9,547 nt of DNA, taken from the NCBI GenBank assembly GCA_938046755.1, contig CALIXC010000151.1, positions 1 to 9,547 on the forward strand, in the 5' to 3' direction. Below are positions 1-6,881 of the stretch, one piece after another. Position 1 is the stretch's first letter, and every line of letters begins with the position of its first letter. The notes below the pieces were generated by a model. That model was not told where the DNA came from, ran no database searches, and worked only from the letters and a program-made list of their open reading frames with translations. Position numbers and translations under genes: made by a program. This DNA comes from an uncultured Lautropia sp. GTDB taxonomy: Bacteria > Pseudomonadota > Gammaproteobacteria > Burkholderiales > Burkholderiaceae_E.

Positions 1-257
1 CGTCAAGATGTGCTTGTAACGGACTCTGTGCCGAAACGACAGATCTTCCTGCTGGGTCTTGCACGTGTGCGGGTATACGGCAGGTTTTGCAGCTTTTTCC
101 AAGACAGTTACACCAGCCTTACAGTGTATGGGCGAAGCAGAACTCGCAGTCAAGTTCGTTCTTGCATGTCCGTCATTGTTGTGTCGCTGGTGCCCCACCT
201 ATTTTATTGGCCCTGTCTGTTTCGTTGGTCTTGCTCCCCATTTCGACTCCCGGGGTG
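1..257. other. Left-edge stretch without a recognisable gene
   Basis: I see no supportable gene here. Open frames exist on the plus strand, but their translations (rich in Arg, Ser, Cys and Phe) match no family I know, and they run on as antisense of the lipoprotein gene that ends at 258. The base composition looks less GC-rich than the rest of the window, with several T-rich runs. It lies downstream of the minus-strand lipoprotein gene, so it could hold that gene's 3' untranslated region, but I found no convincing hairpin with a T-run. Confidence 0.45.
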
Positions 258-1922
258 TCAACGCGAATCCAGGGCCTGGGCAGTGATGGCGGTCAGGAAC
301 ACTTCCTGATCGGCCATGCTGCTGCCGTTCCAGGTGGAATTGAACAGCATGCGGGTGAAGTTGCGATTGACGGTGGCCTGTGGTTCGGCCTCGTATTGGA
401 ATGCGTCACTGTTGGCGTAGGCGATGGAGCGGATGTCTGGGTTCTTGGTCAGACTCACGGCGAACAGTTTGCGGTGAAGCCATTGGCGGCGTTCGTCGTG
501 CAGGCCCTGCACGCTGCTGTCATCGGCAGGGTGCTCGGCATAGGTGGAGACCAGCACCCAACCGGGTCTGTTGTAGGCCTTTCCGGAAATGTGCAGGGCT
601 GTTGCGGCGCGGCCCGGGTAGGTGGAGAACAGGGGCGTGTGCTGACCGGTTTCCAGGTCCTGCATGAACACGTCGCCCCCGTTGCTCTGGTAGTCCACCG
701 AGACGTAGGTGTCGTGCCCTTGCGGGTCGAGGGCGATGTCGGAGTGTTCGGACGTGGTGTGCAGTTGCAGCCAGGCATCCGGGGTGCTGGTGCTGTAGGG
801 CGCCTGAAAGTCGCGTCGATAGGATCGGGTGCCCGGGCCGGTGGCTGGGGTGTGCGAGACCACGCAGTATTTGCCGCTGGGGCTCATGCTCACGTGGTCG
901 GGCGTGCCGTCCTGGCTCAGAGTGCCGATGATGCGCTGCTCCTGAAGGTCCCAGGTGAAGACACCGCGCATGGGCCAGCTGCTGTTGTCGACCATGGCGC
1001 GGGCCATGAAGCACCAGTAGCGACCATCGGCCGAGGGGGAGCCTTCGGAGCGGGTGGACGCGACATTGGCATCGGGCCAGTGCTGCTGGATCTGCGGGCC
1101 CATGTCGGCCACGACGCTGACCTGGTTCGTCTTGAGGTTCAGCTGGTAGATCTGCATGCCGATGCCGTCACGCGGCAGGAAATACAGCAGGTCAGGATCG
1201 GTGGGATGCCATTGTGGTTCGGCATCGCCGGCCAGCCGATCGGTGGCGCCATTCAGGTCGTTTAGCACCCGGATGAAGCGGCCGGTGGTGGCATCGTGCA
1301 GGTGCCAGTGGCCGTCACTGGCTGAGAGCAGAAAGCGGGTGTCGTTGGCATTGAAGGCCTGCCGGCGGGAATAGTCGTTGCGCTCGGCGGGGGCCTCGGG
1401 GTGCGCGGCATTGTCGGTCACGCGCACGATGCAGCTGCCATAGACGGGGTCTTGCGTGCTGCTCAGGAAGGGCGGACGGACATTGTCGGGCAGCGGGTGG
1501 CGTTCGGTACCGGCCAGCAGGGGCGGCATGGTCGCCAGCTCTGCGACACAGAGCGTTGCTGGGCTTGGGGCAGTCTTGTCGGTGGTGCTGCCGGGCGGGA
1601 CCGGTGTAGGCGTTGGAGCCGTCGTGTCGGGCGTATGGGGTGTGTCGGGCGTATCGCCGGAAATGCTCGGGGCGGCTGGTCTGGGGCTGTCGGTGTCCGA
1701 GGGGATCGTGCCGACATGAGGTTTGCTGTTGGTGGCTTCCTGCCCGCCGCAGGCGACAAGACCCAGGCCCAGCAGGCTGGCAATGGCCAGATGTGTAGCG
1801 CGGTGGGCGCCAACTCGCCGGTGCGAGCGAAGGGGTGTACCCGGGGGTTTGTCCGGGGCAGTGTGCAGCGCGGTATGGATGTTGGTGGTGGCGGGCGAGG
1901 TGGGCCGGTCGGTGTTCTTCAT
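258..1922 (-). CDS. Secreted lipoprotein with C-terminal beta-propeller-like domain (short paralogue)
   Basis: A 554-residue predicted lipoprotein of unknown function. A basic N-terminal stretch of about 43 residues is followed by a hydrophobic segment and the lipobox LVAC (residues 55-58), so Cys58 would be lipidated and the protein anchored in the envelope. A Pro/Thr/Asp/Ser-rich linker (about 61-120) leads to a domain at about 120-554. That domain has propeller-like motifs: DYSRRQAFNA (183-192), GDAEPQWHPT (232-241), SADGRYWC (297-304), PDHVSMSPSG (341-350), EHSD (392-395), GDVFM (416-420), AEPQATVN (512-519) and LFNST (526-530). The same motifs occur in the same order in the upstream neighbour ending at 2123, so the two are paralogues. 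Cys125, Cys164, Cys304 and Cys353 are conserved between them and may form disulfides (inference). The ATG at 1922 is chosen because no later in-frame start precedes the hydrophobic segment; no clear Shine-Dalgarno sequence is visible before it. WD40/PD40/TolB-like is a fold-level guess, and no enzyme motif is recognised. Confidence 0.88.
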   Translation of the reverse strand: MKNTDRPTSPATTNIHTALHTAPDKPPGTPLRSHRRVGAHRATHLAIASLLGLGLVACGGQEATNSKPHVGTIPSDTDSPRPAAPSISGDTPDTPHTPDTTAPTPTPVPPGSTTDKTAPSPATLCVAELATMPPLLAGTERHPLPDNVRPPFLSSTQDPVYGSCIVRVTDNAAHPEAPAERNDYSRRQAFNANDTRFLLSASDGHWHLHDATTGRFIRVLNDLNGATDRLAGDAEPQWHPTDPDLLYFLPRDGIGMQIYQLNLKTNQVSVVADMGPQIQQHWPDANVASTRSEGSPSADGRYWCFMARAMVDNSSWPMRGVFTWDLQEQRIIGTLSQDGTPDHVSMSPSGKYCVVSHTPATGPGTRSYRRDFQAPYSTSTPDAWLQLHTTSEHSDIALDPQGHDTYVSVDYQSNGGDVFMQDLETGQHTPLFSTYPGRAATALHISGKAYNRPGWVLVSTYAEHPADDSSVQGLHDERRQWLHRKLFAVSLTKNPDIRSIAYANSDAFQYEAEPQATVNRNFTRMLFNSTWNGSSMADQEVFLTAITAQALDSR

Positions 1923-2027
1923 CGGACGGTTTCTGCAGGAAAGGCCGGGCCGATGGTCGTTCCGTTGGCGGGGTGTGGCAGTGCGAAAAGTCGCAGGGAG
2001 GCGGTATTTCCATTCAAGGAGGTAGAA

Positions 2028-2162
2028 ATGAATCGGGCAGGCGCTCTGGCCTGCCCGGATTGGGTGGCAGGGTACCGCTGGGCGGCCCTCGCCGGTTGCT
2101 CAGGTCATGTGGATAGCAGGGTTTACTTGTCGAGAGCCCCCTTCGGCAGTGCCAGCATGTAG
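2028..2162 (+). CDS. Doubtful small ORF with near-ideal ribosome binding site
   Basis: AAGGAGG at 2016-2022 lies five bases before an ATG at 2028, an almost perfect Shine-Dalgarno arrangement and one of the best in the window. The frame encodes 44 residues starting MNRAGALACPDW and ending at TAG 2160-2162. It runs through the putative terminator stem and overlaps the 3' end of the minus-strand lipoprotein gene by 40 bases. The peptide has two cysteines and no recognisable domain or transmembrane segment. The same bases on the other strand supply the pyrimidine-rich tail after the terminator, so the ribosome site may be a by-product of that. I list it only because the initiation signal is so strong. 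Confidence 0.18.
   Translation: MNRAGALACPDWVAGYRWAALAGCSGHVDSRVYLSRAPFGSASM
2031..2061 (-). terminator. Probable intrinsic terminator between the two lipoprotein genes
   Basis: An inverted repeat has arms AATCGGGCAGG (2031-2041) and CCTGCCCGGATT (2050-2061), which pair with one extra base in the right arm around an 8-base loop. Read on the minus strand it lies about 60 bases after the stop of the large lipoprotein gene and is followed by the T-rich but interrupted tail ATTCATTTCTA. This is good stem strength with a mediocre U-tract. It suggests that the downstream paralogue is not simply co-transcribed and has its own promoter within about 1923-2030, although I could not assign convincing -35 and -10 boxes there. 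Confidence 0.5.
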
Positions 2163-4804
2163 GTTTCCACGTCCTGGATGCGGCTGCTGTTGAGCGTGGA
2201 GTTGAAGAGCACGCGGGTGAAGTCGCTGTTGACGGTGGCCTGCGGCTCGGCCCAGTAGGCGTCGGAGCCCCAGCTGGATTTCGAGTCGCTGTCGGCGTGG
2301 GCCAGCGGGCGGATCTGCGGGTTCTCTTCCAGGCTCACCGCAAAGATCTTGCGGTGCATCCACTGCTGCATGGCGGTGTTGCGCAGGCTGCTGGCCTGGT
2401 TGCTGGCGTGGTATTCACCGTAGGTGGAGACCAGCGCCCAGCCGGGCTTGCCGTAGGCCTTGCCGGAGAAGTGGATGGCCGTGGCGGTGCCGGACAGGTA
2501 GGTCGGGAAGAGCGAGGTGCGCTTGCCGGTCTTCAGGTTCACCATGAAGACATCGCCCCGGTCGGCCTGGTAGTCGATGGCCACGTAGACATCTTCGCCC
2601 TGCTTGTTCAGTGCCAGGTCCGAGTGTTCGGACTGCTCGTGCAGCTTCACGTAGGGCTGGCGGGAGGTGGAGGCCGCGTGCGGGGTGGTGAAGTCACGGG
2701 TGTAGGCACGGGTGCCCAGTTCCCGGTTGTGTGCCCACGAGACGACGCAGTACTGGCCCGAGGGGCTCATGCTGACGTGGTCGGGGCGGGCGGGCAGGTT
2801 CATGCGGCCCAGGATCCGGTCTTCCTTCATGTCCCAGGTGACGACGCCCACGCCCTGCCACTGGGTGTTGTCCACCATCAGGCACCAGTAGCGGCCGTCG
2901 GCCGAGGGGGCGCCTTCGGACTTGGTCCAGGCGGTGGCGGCGGTGGACCAGAAGCTCTTCAGGCGTGCACCCAGGTCACCCACCACGCGGCGCTGGTCGC
3001 TGGAGACGTTCAGCTCGGTGATGGTCATGCCCCAGCCGTTGTTGGGCACGTAGTACAGCACGTCGGGATTGGTGGGGTGCCATTGTGGTTCGGCATCGCC
3101 CGCCGGGCCCTGAAGCTGTTTCAGGTACTTGCCGGTGTGGCCGTCGTACAGGTGCCAGTAGCCGTTGGAGGCGTACATCAGGATGCGGCTGCTGTCGGCG
3201 TTGAAGGCCTGGCGGCGCGAGTAGTCGCTGCGATGGCTCTTCTCGTCGCCGGCTTTCTGGCCGTTGTGGGTCAGGCGAACCTGGCAGGTGCCGTAGGTGG
3301 GTTCCTGCACGGCCACGCCGGTGGCGGGAATCTGGCGGTCTGGCACGCGAGCGCTTTCCTGGCCGCGCTGCAGCGGGTTGTTGCGCAGCAGGATGTCGCG
3401 GCACACGTCGTTGGCGGCGATGCTGGCGTTGCTGACCGGACGGGCGCCCGGGAGGGGGGATGTGTTCTGGCCGTTGCTGCCCAGGTTCAGGCCCGGCGTG
3501 GCAGAACCATTGCCGCCGGCGACAGGCGTGGGGGCTGGAGTCACGGGCTGGGACGATGCACCTGGCTGGGACGGGTTGGTGACAGACTTGGCGGCGACCA
3601 CCTTGATGGCCGGGGCCGACAGCCAGACGACGTCGCCGCTGTCACCTTCGATCTCTTCGGTGTAGGCCAGCGTCTTGCCCAGGTCGGCGGCGGTGACGGT
3701 GTAGCTGTCACCCTTGGCGGTCAGCGTGTTGTCCACCATCCAGAAGGCCTGGCGCACCCGGCCCCACTGGTAGACGCCCGAGGTGCCACGCACCATCTGG
3801 CCCACTTCGGCGGTCTGGCTGGTGACCGAGGTCCGGGGCATGGTGTGGATGGACGGGTAGTTGTCGGCGACCACGGAGACGGTGCCGGCCTGGACCTGGA
3901 CCGGGTCGGTGCCAGCCGGATTGCGCACGGTCTCGACGTAGCCCAGTTTCTTGCCCACATCGGCCCGGGTGGGGGTGTAGGTCTCGGCCGTGGCACCGGC
4001 GATGGGCTGGCCATCACGCAGCCACTGGCGGCTGCTGATCTGGCCGTTCTGGTAGACGCCGGCGATGGTGCTGACCGGGCGTCCGGCGCGGATGCGGGTG
4101 TTGCCGCCGGCGATCAGCGGGGCGCGCAGCGAGACGGGCTTGCTTGTGCGATTGTCCGTCGACGGGGTGTCGGCGGCAACGACGGTGACGGGGCTGCTGT
4201 AGGCGAAGATGTACTCGCCGGTGCGCTGGTTGATCACGCGCTCGCGGTAGACCAGGCGCTTGCCGATGTCGGCCGTGGTGGGGGTGTAGCTGGCCTGGCG
4301 GCCTTCGGGGATGTCACGGCCATCGCGGCTGCGGAAGCCGGCGACGGCAACACCGTTGCGATAGACGCCGGTCACGCGGGTGATGGGCGTGCCCACGCGC
4401 ACGGTTTGGCCGGCCGGGCCGAAGGCGGGGGCGCGCACGATGACGGGCTGCGTGGCGGTGGCCTTGGCGGTGACGCCTTCCTTGGTGCCGGTGGCGGACG
4501 CCCCTTCGGGGTTGAAGGCGGCTTCATCCAGGAACCAGATGTCGTCTTCTGGCAGCGAGAAGGGGGCCGGGGTACCCTGTTCCAGTGCCAGGGGGCCTGC
4601 GTCGGCCAGGGCGCTGGTCGGGGTGCCGGACACGGGTTGAGGGGCGGCTTCGGCATTGCCACCGCCGCCGCCACAGGCAGCCAGCAGGCTGGCGCTCAGG
4701 AACAGGGCGGTGAGGGAGGTGAAGGAGGGGGCGGTGCGGCGGGCAAGATGCTGCGCGGTCTCCGGATGGGTAGGCGTCAGAGGGGGCAGGCGTTTAAGGG
4801 TCAT
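2123..4804 (-). CDS. Surface lipoprotein with three Ig-like repeats and C-terminal beta-propeller-like domain (long paralogue)
   Basis: An 893-residue predicted lipoprotein of unknown function. The lipobox LAAC ends at Cys44 and is followed by a poly-Gly stretch, typical of lipid-anchored envelope proteins. Three Ig-like repeats lie at about 122-211, 223-313 and 322-404. Each has a GVY-x-(N/W)-G motif near its start and ends in a motif like YTPTRADVGKKL, a pattern known from tandem Ig-like modules of bacterial surface proteins. A Ser/Pro/Gly/Asn-rich linker (about 405-462) leads to a propeller-like domain (about 463-893). This shares DYSRRQAFNA, GDAEPQWHPT, SADGRYWC, PDHVSMSPSG, GDVFM and AEPQATVN, and four cysteines (468, 507, 641, 686), with the shorter downstream paralogue. 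The reading suggests a propeller held away from the membrane on an Ig stalk. The start is uncertain: I chose ATG 4804, but an in-frame GTG at 4891 would add 29 residues and an even longer region before the lipobox. Neither start has a clear ribosome binding site. Substrate or partner unknown. Confidence 0.9.
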   Translation of the reverse strand: MTLKRLPPLTPTHPETAQHLARRTAPSFTSLTALFLSASLLAACGGGGGNAEAAPQPVSGTPTSALADAGPLALEQGTPAPFSLPEDDIWFLDEAAFNPEGASATGTKEGVTAKATATQPVIVRAPAFGPAGQTVRVGTPITRVTGVYRNGVAVAGFRSRDGRDIPEGRQASYTPTTADIGKRLVYRERVINQRTGEYIFAYSSPVTVVAADTPSTDNRTSKPVSLRAPLIAGGNTRIRAGRPVSTIAGVYQNGQISSRQWLRDGQPIAGATAETYTPTRADVGKKLGYVETVRNPAGTDPVQVQAGTVSVVADNYPSIHTMPRTSVTSQTAEVGQMVRGTSGVYQWGRVRQAFWMVDNTLTAKGDSYTVTAADLGKTLAYTEEIEGDSGDVVWLSAPAIKVVAAKSVTNPSQPGASSQPVTPAPTPVAGGNGSATPGLNLGSNGQNTSPLPGARPVSNASIAANDVCRDILLRNNPLQRGQESARVPDRQIPATGVAVQEPTYGTCQVRLTHNGQKAGDEKSHRSDYSRRQAFNADSSRILMYASNGYWHLYDGHTGKYLKQLQGPAGDAEPQWHPTNPDVLYYVPNNGWGMTITELNVSSDQRRVVGDLGARLKSFWSTAATAWTKSEGAPSADGRYWCLMVDNTQWQGVGVVTWDMKEDRILGRMNLPARPDHVSMSPSGQYCVVSWAHNRELGTRAYTRDFTTPHAASTSRQPYVKLHEQSEHSDLALNKQGEDVYVAIDYQADRGDVFMVNLKTGKRTSLFPTYLSGTATAIHFSGKAYGKPGWALVSTYGEYHASNQASSLRNTAMQQWMHRKIFAVSLEENPQIRPLAHADSDSKSSWGSDAYWAEPQATVNSDFTRVLFNSTLNSSRIQDVETYMLALPKGALDK

Positions 4805-5019
4805 GATCCAGCGGTTCGTCGTGGGGTGCCTTTCACGGCGAACCGGCTGGGGACAGGTCAGGGCTCCTGCCGGCCGGACGCCGGTGGGCACCGGTGTCTG
4901 AAAAAAGTCACACGAACTCTAGAGACAGGCGTTGCGTCTGGGAAACATCGGCAGACGGGTGGGCGCTTCCTTTCGACCGGGGCATGAATGTGCGTGGTGA
5001 AGGTGAAGGGGGAAGCGGA

Positions 5020-5215
5020 GGCGCCCATCCTGCGTGGACTCCCAAGTCTTGCCCGATTGCCCCGCGCCATGCAGGAACACGATCGGAAGACGATGGGCGT
5101 TCAGTGGTTTCTGATACGACACATAGGCATGGTCGCCATGGAAGGTCTGACCATCGTGAGACATCGGATTGTCGGTACGGTACTGACCTGGGGCATGGAT
5201 GACGGTGCCTCCCAC
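5020..5215 (-). pseudogene. Fragment of an alpha/beta hydrolase (N-terminal part only)
   Basis: Reading the minus strand from 5215, about 65 residues contain GGTVIHAPGQY, GQTFHGDHAYVSYQ and PIVFLHGAGQSGKTWEST. The last resembles the oxyanion-hole strand (HGAGQ) and following GKTWEST-PDGR motif that I recall from a family of secreted alpha/beta-fold hydrolases. The match fades after the DGR at about 5021. No nucleophile elbow (G-x-S-x-G), catalytic acid or His follows, and the signal peptide and start expected before VGGT are also missing. The frame stays open on both sides but into unrelated sequence. The fragment is therefore cut at both ends, and its upstream cut coincides with the start of the LysR remnant on the other strand. 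The family assignment is from memory of the motif, with no search behind it. Confidence 0.55.
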
Positions 5216-5921
5216 GCAGGCGGGCGAGCAGCTCCATCAGCGGCTGGCGCCGCTCTTCGATGACATCGACAACGAGATCAACGCACTGAGTGAGCTGCGC
5301 GACACGCTGCGTGGCCGGCTGCGCATCAACGGCACCGAGCATGTGCTGGAGCTGTTGTGGCCGAAGTTCATGCGTTTCATGCAGGCCTATCCGGAGGTGG
5401 AACTGGAGCTGGTGGGCGAGACGCGCTTCGTCGACATCGTGGCCGAGCGTTTCGATGCCGGCATCCGTCTGGGCGACGACGTGGAACGGGACATGATCGC
5501 CGTGCGAGTCACACCGGACATGCAGATGTGTGTGGTGGCCAGCCCGGCATACCCGGGCCTGAAGCGGTTGCCGCAGACGCCGGCCGGGCTGATGGAGCAC
5601 CCTTGCGTGAATCGCAGTCTGCCCGCTGGAGGCGTGCTGGCCTGGGAGTTCCGCGATCCGTCCGATGGCAGGCTGGTGAAGGTGCGCCCGCAGGGACGTT
5701 TTGCCAGCAGCCGCGGTCTGCTGTTGCCGGCGGCGCTGGCCGGCCTGGGGCTGCTCTGGATTCCACGTGATGCGGTGGCCGACCGGCTGGCTAGTGGCGA
5801 GCTGATCGAGGTGCTGGCGGACTGGGCCATCAGCTACCCCGGCTATCACCTCTATTACCCGAACCGCCGGGCGGATTCACGTCTGTTCCAGGCGCTGGTG
5901 AAGCATCTGCGGGTGGCGTGA
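5199..5921 (+). pseudogene. LysR-type regulator lacking its DNA-binding domain
   Basis: An open frame of 240 residues. From about residue 6 (TQAGEQL) it matches the end of the LysR helix-turn-helix region and the linker helix, then a complete substrate-binding domain: GRLRINGTEHVLELLWP, a FDAGIRLGDDVERDMIAVRV segment, CVVASPAYPG, LAWEFRD, ALAGLGLLWIPRDAVAD and GYHLYYPNRRADSRLF. Full-length members of this subfamily are about 300 residues, so roughly the first 60, including the winged helix-turn-helix, are absent. I found no remnant of it upstream in any frame. The ATG at 5199 has only a weak upstream TGGGG. Without a DNA-binding domain it cannot act as a normal regulator, so I call it a pseudogene, although the remaining frame is intact and its codons look normal, which suggests a recent loss. 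If translated, it could only bind ligand or form mixed oligomers with other LysR proteins (speculation). Confidence 0.8.
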
Positions 5922-6059
5922 GCGCGCCGTGCGGAGTGGCGTTCACGTCGACGTGCAGAAGGCGCCTATCGGCACAGGTTCGTTCTTGCGATTGCCTGGT
6001 GCCAAGGCTGTTGATCCCCACCATGAGCGCCTAGATCGTGAGGGGCGTCGGCTTTGGGA

Positions 6060-6710
6060 TCAGGCCCGGGAAAAGATTACGTTCTCTTCCAGGCGTGATT
6101 TGGGCAGTGCGGCGTTGAAGTCGTCGTCGGCATGGTAGCCGAACGAGACGACAATCACGGCTCTGTAGCCTTTACGGGGTAGGTCGAACTCGGCGTCCAG
6201 CACCTTCAGGTCCACGCCTGCCATCGGTGCGGCGTCGATGCCCAGGGCGGCGGCAGCCATCAGCGTGAAACCCAGGTTGATGTATACCTGATGAGCCAGC
6301 CACTGTTCCTCATTTTTCACGGCGTTGCGATAGATGTCCAGGAAGGTGCGGCGGGCATCATCGCCGGCTCTTCTGGATTCGGGGGCGGCGTAGCGGCCGT
6401 CCTTGTCTTCCTGTTCCAGCACGGATGCCAGGAAGGCGTCGTCGGCATGGATGCGAGAGGCGAACACCACGACGTGGGAGGCGTTGGTGATTTTTGGGGT
6501 GTTGAGTGGAAACGCTTCGGTGGCCTTGGCGACCCGGGCTTTTCCGGCTTCGTCGTCAGCGATGATGAAGTGCCAAGGCTGGACGTTCACGCTGGACGGA
6601 CTGTTGCGCAGGGCGGCCCGGATCTGAGCGAAGTCTTCGTGGGAGATTTTCTGCGTCGGGTTGAAGGACTTGGTGCCGTAACGACGCTGGATGATCTGCT
6701 CGATGTTCAT
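6060..6710 (-). CDS. nfsB: NfsB-type oxygen-insensitive NAD(P)H nitroreductase
   Basis: A 216-residue FMN-dependent cytosolic reductase that aligns almost end to end with E. coli NfsB (217 residues). NfsB enzymes are homodimers that use NAD(P)H to reduce nitroaromatics and quinones, and this group is also annotated as dihydropteridine reductase. Residues equivalent to the FMN-binding set are visible: Arg10 and Lys14 in RRYGTK, SPSSVNVQPWHF (37-48), Asn70 and Lys73 in NTPK, and Lys204/Arg206 in LPKSRL near the C terminus. SHVVVFASR, EDKDGRYA, QVYINLG and ALGIDAAPM also match family blocks. The ATG at 6710 is preceded by AGGA at a usable distance and places Lys14 exactly as in NfsB. It lies 171 bases after the HTH-WYL regulator gene on the same strand, and the gap contains direct repeats that may be an operator. 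It could be controlled by that regulator (inference). Confidence 0.95.
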   Translation of the reverse strand: MNIEQIIQRRYGTKSFNPTQKISHEDFAQIRAALRNSPSSVNVQPWHFIIADDEAGKARVAKATEAFPLNTPKITNASHVVVFASRIHADDAFLASVLEQEDKDGRYAAPESRRAGDDARRTFLDIYRNAVKNEEQWLAHQVYINLGFTLMAAAALGIDAAPMAGVDLKVLDAEFDLPRKGYRAVIVVSFGYHADDDFNAALPKSRLEENVIFSRA

Positions 6711-6797
6711 GGTGCTTTCCTGAACGCGAGGGTGGTGGGCAGCCAGGGCACCATCAAGTTGGGCTTGCAGCCCATGATCTCCACCGCTCGGGCCTTT

Positions 6798-6823
6798 TCA
6801 CTGTAAGGATGGCATCACTGTAA
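6798..6823 (-). promoter_or_regulatory. Direct repeats upstream of the nitroreductase gene, possible operator
   Basis: The 9-mer TTACAGTGA (minus strand) occurs twice, at 6815-6823 and 6798-6806, separated by 8 bases, so the two copies start 17 bases apart. A second pair, CTGACA at 6844-6849 and 6834-6839 with a 10-base period, lies just upstream. Both pairs sit between the HTH-WYL regulator gene and the nitroreductase gene, about 90-140 bases before the nitroreductase start. The TACAGT inside the proximal copy matches the -10 consensus at four of six positions. I infer a regulator binding site or promoter-proximal operator. The protein that binds is unknown; the adjacent WYL regulator is the obvious candidate. 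Confidence 0.3.
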
Positions 6824-6881
6824 GCCAGGCTGTTGTCAGTTTCTGTCAGGAGCACGATGTGCCCGAGCTGACCACGCACGA

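Noticed and set aside
87..1265. A 392-codon plus-strand frame opposite the short lipoprotein gene
   Set aside because: Same composition artefact; no recognisable domain and fully antisense to a supported gene.
2297..4987. An 896-codon plus-strand open frame opposite the large lipoprotein gene
   Set aside because: Its product is Gly/Val/Ala/His/Asp-rich low-complexity sequence with no domain, while the minus strand encodes recognisable lipobox, Ig and propeller motifs. Long antisense frames are expected in GC-rich coding DNA.
5944..5955. 12-base perfect palindrome CACGTCGACGTG after the LysR remnant
   Set aside because: Short, no T-run for a terminator and no associated promoter; a palindrome of this length is not unusual in a GC-rich window.
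154..5989. The 12-mer GTTCGTTCTTGC occurs at 154-165 and again at 5978-5989
   Set aside because: The match does not extend beyond 12 bases, and a few such coincidences are expected by chance in a window of this size, so it is not evidence of att sites or repeats.
6711..6755. GGTGC and GCACC arms around the nitroreductase ribosome binding site, considered as a riboswitch-like hairpin
   Set aside because: Only five pairs with a loop of more than 30 bases; too weak to support a regulatory structure.
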